Source: Psychrobacter sp. NG254
GTDB taxonomy: Bacteria > Pseudomonadota > Gammaproteobacteria > Pseudomonadales > Moraxellaceae
Direction: 5' to 3'
NCBI RefSeq assembly: GCF_015277735.1
Contig: NZ_JADHDA010000004.1
Location: forward strand, 62,001-126,000
Length of the DNA stretch: 64,000 nt
Under the pieces are notes generated by a model. It saw only the letters and a list, made by a program, of their open reading frames with translations, was not told the origin of the DNA and made no database searches. The position numbers and the translations under genes are program-made. Below, one piece after another: positions 61,437-64,000 of this stretch. The stretch's first letter is position 1; every line of letters begins with the position of its first letter.

Positions 61437-61494
61437 CTACAAATCCACTGATAATAAACAAATAATTGATAGTGATAATTTTTAGGGCAAACTT

Positions 61495-62865
61495 ATGAAT
61501 AACCAAAATAATAGCAATCGTGTGGTCATCAACTTGGATGATGGTCTTGACGACTTAGATGACGACGATATTACCTTACCCAGTCTACCGGTGCAATCTG
61601 TGCCCATCATTGATGATGCTGAGAGTGTCGCGCCGCAAAAGGACAGTACGGTAAATCAAGACGTCTCAAGCAATGATGCAGCAGAAAATATTGCTTTGGC
61701 GACGCCGATTGTCATGACAGAAGAACATAACGTACCTAAAGGTAACTCCGAAAGTTTCTCAAACGCCAAAGAAGCAGACGCTACGAGCAAAGCCAATACT
61801 GCGCCGACCATGCCACTGCAAGCGCAATTAGGGGATACACCAAGCGTGAGTCCAGTTGCGAGTAATGATGCACAAACGGCTACTCCAAAAGAGCCGGCAG
61901 TAGAGTCACAAGAGACTCAAGAAAATAAAAAGAAGGGCAGCTGGTTTAATCGCATGAAGACGGGGCTGAGTAAGTCACGTAAGAACTTAGCCGAAGGTAT
62001 GGTCAGCATTCTTATCGGTGGTAAAGAGATCGATGACGAGCTATTAGAAGAAGTCGAAGATCAGCTATTGGTGGCTGATATTGGTGTCAACGCGACAAAT
62101 CGTATTATCAAGAGCCTCACCGAGCAGACCGCCCGTGGTGATTTGATTTATGCACACTCACTATATAAAGCATTGCAAAGTGAGCTGGTTGATATCCTCA
62201 CACCAAAAGTTGCACCTTTAGTGATTGATACCAGCAAAAAACCATTTGTTATATTAGTCGTAGGCGTCAATGGTGTGGGCAAAACCACAACCATCGGCAA
62301 GCTTGCCAAACGCTTACAAGGCGAGGGCAAATCAGTCATGCTGGCAGCAGGCGATACGTTCCGTGCGGCAGCTACCGAGCAGCTACAGATCTGGGGTGAG
62401 CGCAATCATATCCCAGTGGTGGCGCAAGGTCATGGCTCTGACAGTGCTTCAGTCATTTTTGATGCGATGCAGTCTGCCAAAGCAAAAAACATTGATGTAC
62501 TCATCGCCGATACCGCTGGACGTCTGCAAAACAAGACACATCTGATGGCAGAGTTAGAGAAAGTCGTCCGTGTGATGCGAAAAGCCGATCCGAGCGCGCC
62601 GCATGAAGGTATGATTGTACTGGATGCTGGCACGGGTCAAAATGCTATTAATCAAGTTGAGCTGTTTAATAAGGTTGTGCCGCTGACAGGTATTACTATT
62701 ACGAAGCTAGACGGTACGGCTAAAGGTGGTGTGGTATTTAATATCGCTGAAACGACTGACGTGCCTATTCGCTATATTGGTGTGGGTGAATCGATTGATG
62801 ACTTACGTTCTTTTAGTCCGAAGCAGTTTGTCGCCGCCTTATTTGAGACCGATGATAAAGAATAA
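61495..62865 (+). CDS. ftsY: Signal recognition particle receptor FtsY
   Basis: GTPase that receives SRP-ribosome complexes at the membrane. An acidic, low-complexity A domain covers residues 1-150 (Asp-rich start, then Ser/Ala/Thr/Pro). The NG domain follows: GTPase P-loop GVNGVGKTTTIGKLAKR near 258, AGDTFRAAATEQL near 285, DTAGRLQNK near 341, TKLDGTAKGG near 402 and a final GVGESIDDLRSF. The length of 456 residues is between the short and long FtsY forms. AGGGCAAACTT precedes the ATG. Confidence 0.96.
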   Translation: MNNQNNSNRVVINLDDGLDDLDDDDITLPSLPVQSVPIIDDAESVAPQKDSTVNQDVSSNDAAENIALATPIVMTEEHNVPKGNSESFSNAKEADATSKANTAPTMPLQAQLGDTPSVSPVASNDAQTATPKEPAVESQETQENKKKGSWFNRMKTGLSKSRKNLAEGMVSILIGGKEIDDELLEEVEDQLLVADIGVNATNRIIKSLTEQTARGDLIYAHSLYKALQSELVDILTPKVAPLVIDTSKKPFVILVVGVNGVGKTTTIGKLAKRLQGEGKSVMLAAGDTFRAAATEQLQIWGERNHIPVVAQGHGSDSASVIFDAMQSAKAKNIDVLIADTAGRLQNKTHLMAELEKVVRVMRKADPSAPHEGMIVLDAGTGQNAINQVELFNKVVPLTGITITKLDGTAKGGVVFNIAETTDVPIRYIGVGESIDDLRSFSPKQFVAALFETDDKE

Positions 62866-62919
62866 GATAGCCAGTTTCAGCTAGTAAATCATTTTTAAGA
62901 TAATTTGGAAGTAGAAGCC

Positions 62920-63486
62920 ATGATAGTTACCACAGCAGCCTTCGGATCACATCGATTAACGCTAATCGCCCGTGTCAACGAGCATGGTCACCCTATGCTC
63001 GTTGAAGCCAATTGGCTGCTGGCAGGTAACTCATGGCATAGCTCAAAATCTGTGCCTAAACTTAAAAAGTATTATGGTCTAGTAGATCAAGACTTTACCT
63101 TTATAGACAGTAATAGCCTAGGCATGAATGATGCTACTCAAGCATTATTAATAGAAGCCATTTTCCAGCTCAAAGATTATGCTGATGGTAAACGTAAGAC
63201 GTTGGATTTGCCTCTAGATTTTTCTATGGGCACTGATTTCCAGCAAAGAGTATGGCAAGCATTGCAAGACATCAACTATGGCGAAACGATTAGCTATGCC
63301 ACATTAGCAAAGCGTGTGGACAGTCCAAAAGGGTTTCGCGCGGTTGCGCAGGCCAATGGCAAAAACCCTTTTAGTATCATTGTTCCGTGTCACCGAGTCA
63401 TTGCGAGCGATGGCACGCTTGGTGGTTATACCGGCGGATTGGATAAAAAGAGATTCTTGTTAGGCTTAGAAGGGGTAGACTGTTAG
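62920..63486 (+). CDS. ogt: Methylated-DNA-protein-cysteine methyltransferase
   Basis: Suicide repair protein that takes the methyl group from O6-methylguanine onto a Cys. The active site IIVPCHRVIASDG is near residue 145, with GGYTGGLDKKRFLL after it and FQQRVWQALQDINYGETISYA near 107 (DNA-binding helix). The N-terminal ~90 residues are the ribonuclease-like domain of Ogt/MGMT proteins. The frame opens at TTG 62905, but ATG at 62920 follows GGAAG at normal distance and is preferred (188 residues). Confidence 0.93.
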   Translation: MIVTTAAFGSHRLTLIARVNEHGHPMLVEANWLLAGNSWHSSKSVPKLKKYYGLVDQDFTFIDSNSLGMNDATQALLIEAIFQLKDYADGKRKTLDLPLDFSMGTDFQQRVWQALQDINYGETISYATLAKRVDSPKGFRAVAQANGKNPFSIIVPCHRVIASDGTLGGYTGGLDKKRFLLGLEGVDC

Positions 63487-63522
63487 AGCATGTCAACGCT
63501 GTCTATTGATGATTGAGCCTAT

Positions 63523-63561
63523 AAAAAATGCCAAACCCATATCAGGGTTTGGCGTTTTTTT
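63523..63561. terminator. Terminator after ogt
   Basis: GCCAAACCC (63530-63538) pairs with GGGTTTGGC (63545-63553), with A and T runs. It may also serve the convergent feo genes. Confidence 0.92.
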
Positions 63562-63624
63562 ATATGAGAATAAGTCACAGTATTGTAGGTTGTTACTATA
63601 GCTAAGGGTTTTGTCTACTGATTG

Positions 63625-63747
63625 CTACTTGCATTTTTTGCAGCCCGAGCACCCTGCTGATTTCTTGAATATAATCTTTGTCCATACGTAGTAAAAACAG
63701 GCCGCTACGATCATAAAAACGATGAGGTATTCTACCGCTGTATTCAT
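63625..63747 (-). CDS. FeoB-associated Cys-rich membrane protein, 40 residues
   Basis: Small membrane protein with one helix (residues 6-26) and a C-terminal cytoplasmic GCSGCKKCK Cys cluster. AAGGAGTCAACA before the ATG at 63747 fixes the start; a longer frame to 63807 would overlap feoB. It lies 22 bp after the feoB stop on the same strand. Proteins of this kind, annotated FeoB-associated Cys-rich membrane proteins, occur after feoB in many bacteria; a role in ferrous-iron uptake is presumed but not shown. Confidence 0.85.
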   Translation of the reverse strand: MNTAVEYLIVFMIVAACFYYVWTKIIFKKSAGCSGCKKCK

Positions 63748-63769
63748 TGTTGACTCCTTTGTGAGTTTC

Positions 63770-64000
63770 TTAAAATCCAAAAATACTTCCAGTGATTCGG
63801 TAAACAACCCAAGCCATTAAATAAGCCAAGACAAATAGATAGGCCGTAATGGCAAAGGTCTGCTTAAAAGACTTGGTCTCACGGCGAATCACAGCGAGAG
63901 TGGCCAAACACATGGGGGCATACACATAAAACGCCAAGAATGAGAATGCAGTGGCCAGACCCCATTGGGCGTGAATAATAGGGATAAGTGTTTGATTGAC
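63770..64000 (-). CDS. feoB: Ferrous iron transport protein B, C-terminal fragment
   Basis: Only the last 76 residues are in the window; the rest continues beyond the right edge. The translated end shows WGLATAFSFLAFYVYAPM, then CLATLAVIRRETKSFKQ and a last membrane helix, which matches the C-terminal Gate region of FeoB (a GTPase-linked Fe2+ permease). The stop TAA is at 63770-63772. The Cys-rich small protein gene follows, supporting a feo operon. Confidence 0.85.
   Translation of the reverse strand, partial: VNQTLIPIIHAQWGLATAFSFLAFYVYAPMCLATLAVIRRETKSFKQTFAITAYLFVLAYLMAWVVYRITGSIFGF

Larger units (their letters stand above)
61031..61494. other. Intergenic region between the small lipoprotein gene and ftsY, 464 bp
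   Basis: Divergent region. It contains copy 2 of the 170-bp element (61177-61346), an extended -10-like TGCTAAAAT (61385-61393) pointing to ftsY, and a 9-bp inverted repeat (61406-61436). No gene is supported. Confidence 0.6.

Overview
The window looks like chromosomal core sequence from a gammaproteobacterium of the Moraxellaceae, most likely Psychrobacter. The evidence is a CarO-family outer-membrane barrel, an Hfq with a long Gly/Arg/Phe-rich tail, the tsaE-mutL-miaA-hfq and kdsD-kdsC-lptC-lptA-lptB gene orders, and a moderately AT-rich base composition (judged by eye, not computed). I see no rRNA, tRNA, CRISPR array, prophage or intact insertion sequence. There are 56 supported coding regions. 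Two of them are only 40 residues once trimmed to their ribosome binding sites, and one 50-residue lipoprotein gene lies opposite a spurious plus-strand frame. The last gene, feoB, runs off the right edge.

Layout. 0-8 kb: an aldehyde dehydrogenase, a small unknown protein, a DASH-type cryptochrome/photolyase, a DUF3429 membrane protein, an nnrS-nsrR nitric-oxide response pair with a visible NsrR-like operator, and a tandem pair of paralogous unknown proteins. 8-21 kb: an MFS transporter, two acyl-CoA synthetases (one fatty acyl, one PrpE-like), then a five-gene valine/isobutyryl-CoA catabolic run (mmsA, acyl-CoA dehydrogenase, enoyl-CoA hydratase, 3-hydroxyisobutyryl-CoA hydrolase, mmsB) facing an IclR regulator. 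21-34 kb: CarO-like porin, a phosphopantetheinyl transferase, pal, pepN, a DAHP synthase, lpxB, rnhB, a CAP-domain lipoprotein and a DUF924 protein. 34-38 kb: the two genes of the carboxynorspermidine/carboxyspermidine polyamine route, then htpX. 38-52 kb: a DUF7822-like protein, a PhzF protein, ynfA, queD, tsaE-mutL-miaA-hfq, kdsD-kdsC-lptCAB and radA. 52-64 kb: rlpA, rodA, an M15-type peptidase, lipoproteins, an M16 peptidase pair (one catalytic, one lacking the zinc motif), ftsY, ogt and the end of a feo operon.

Functional themes are envelope building (lpxB, kdsD/kdsC, lptCAB, pal, rodA, rlpA), RNA modification and regulation (queD, tsaE, miaA, hfq), branched-chain acyl-CoA breakdown, nitric-oxide defence and polyamine synthesis.

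The most unusual material is mostly non-coding. Two small repeat families are each present twice at identical length: a 108-bp element with inverted-repeat ends, and a 170-bp element flanked by TA, one copy of which supplies the ynfA stop codon. A perfect 14-bp inverted repeat sits at the predicted start of a polyamine-gene leader that also carries a possible anti-Shine-Dalgarno sequence. Two intrinsic terminators have no obvious gene to terminate, and an 856-bp gap between rlpA and rodA contains a nested hairpin. Among proteins, the NsrR with about 33 residues inserted between cluster cysteines and the MutL without a recognisable endonuclease motif stand out. I did not find a clear new multi-gene system; the window is mainly housekeeping.
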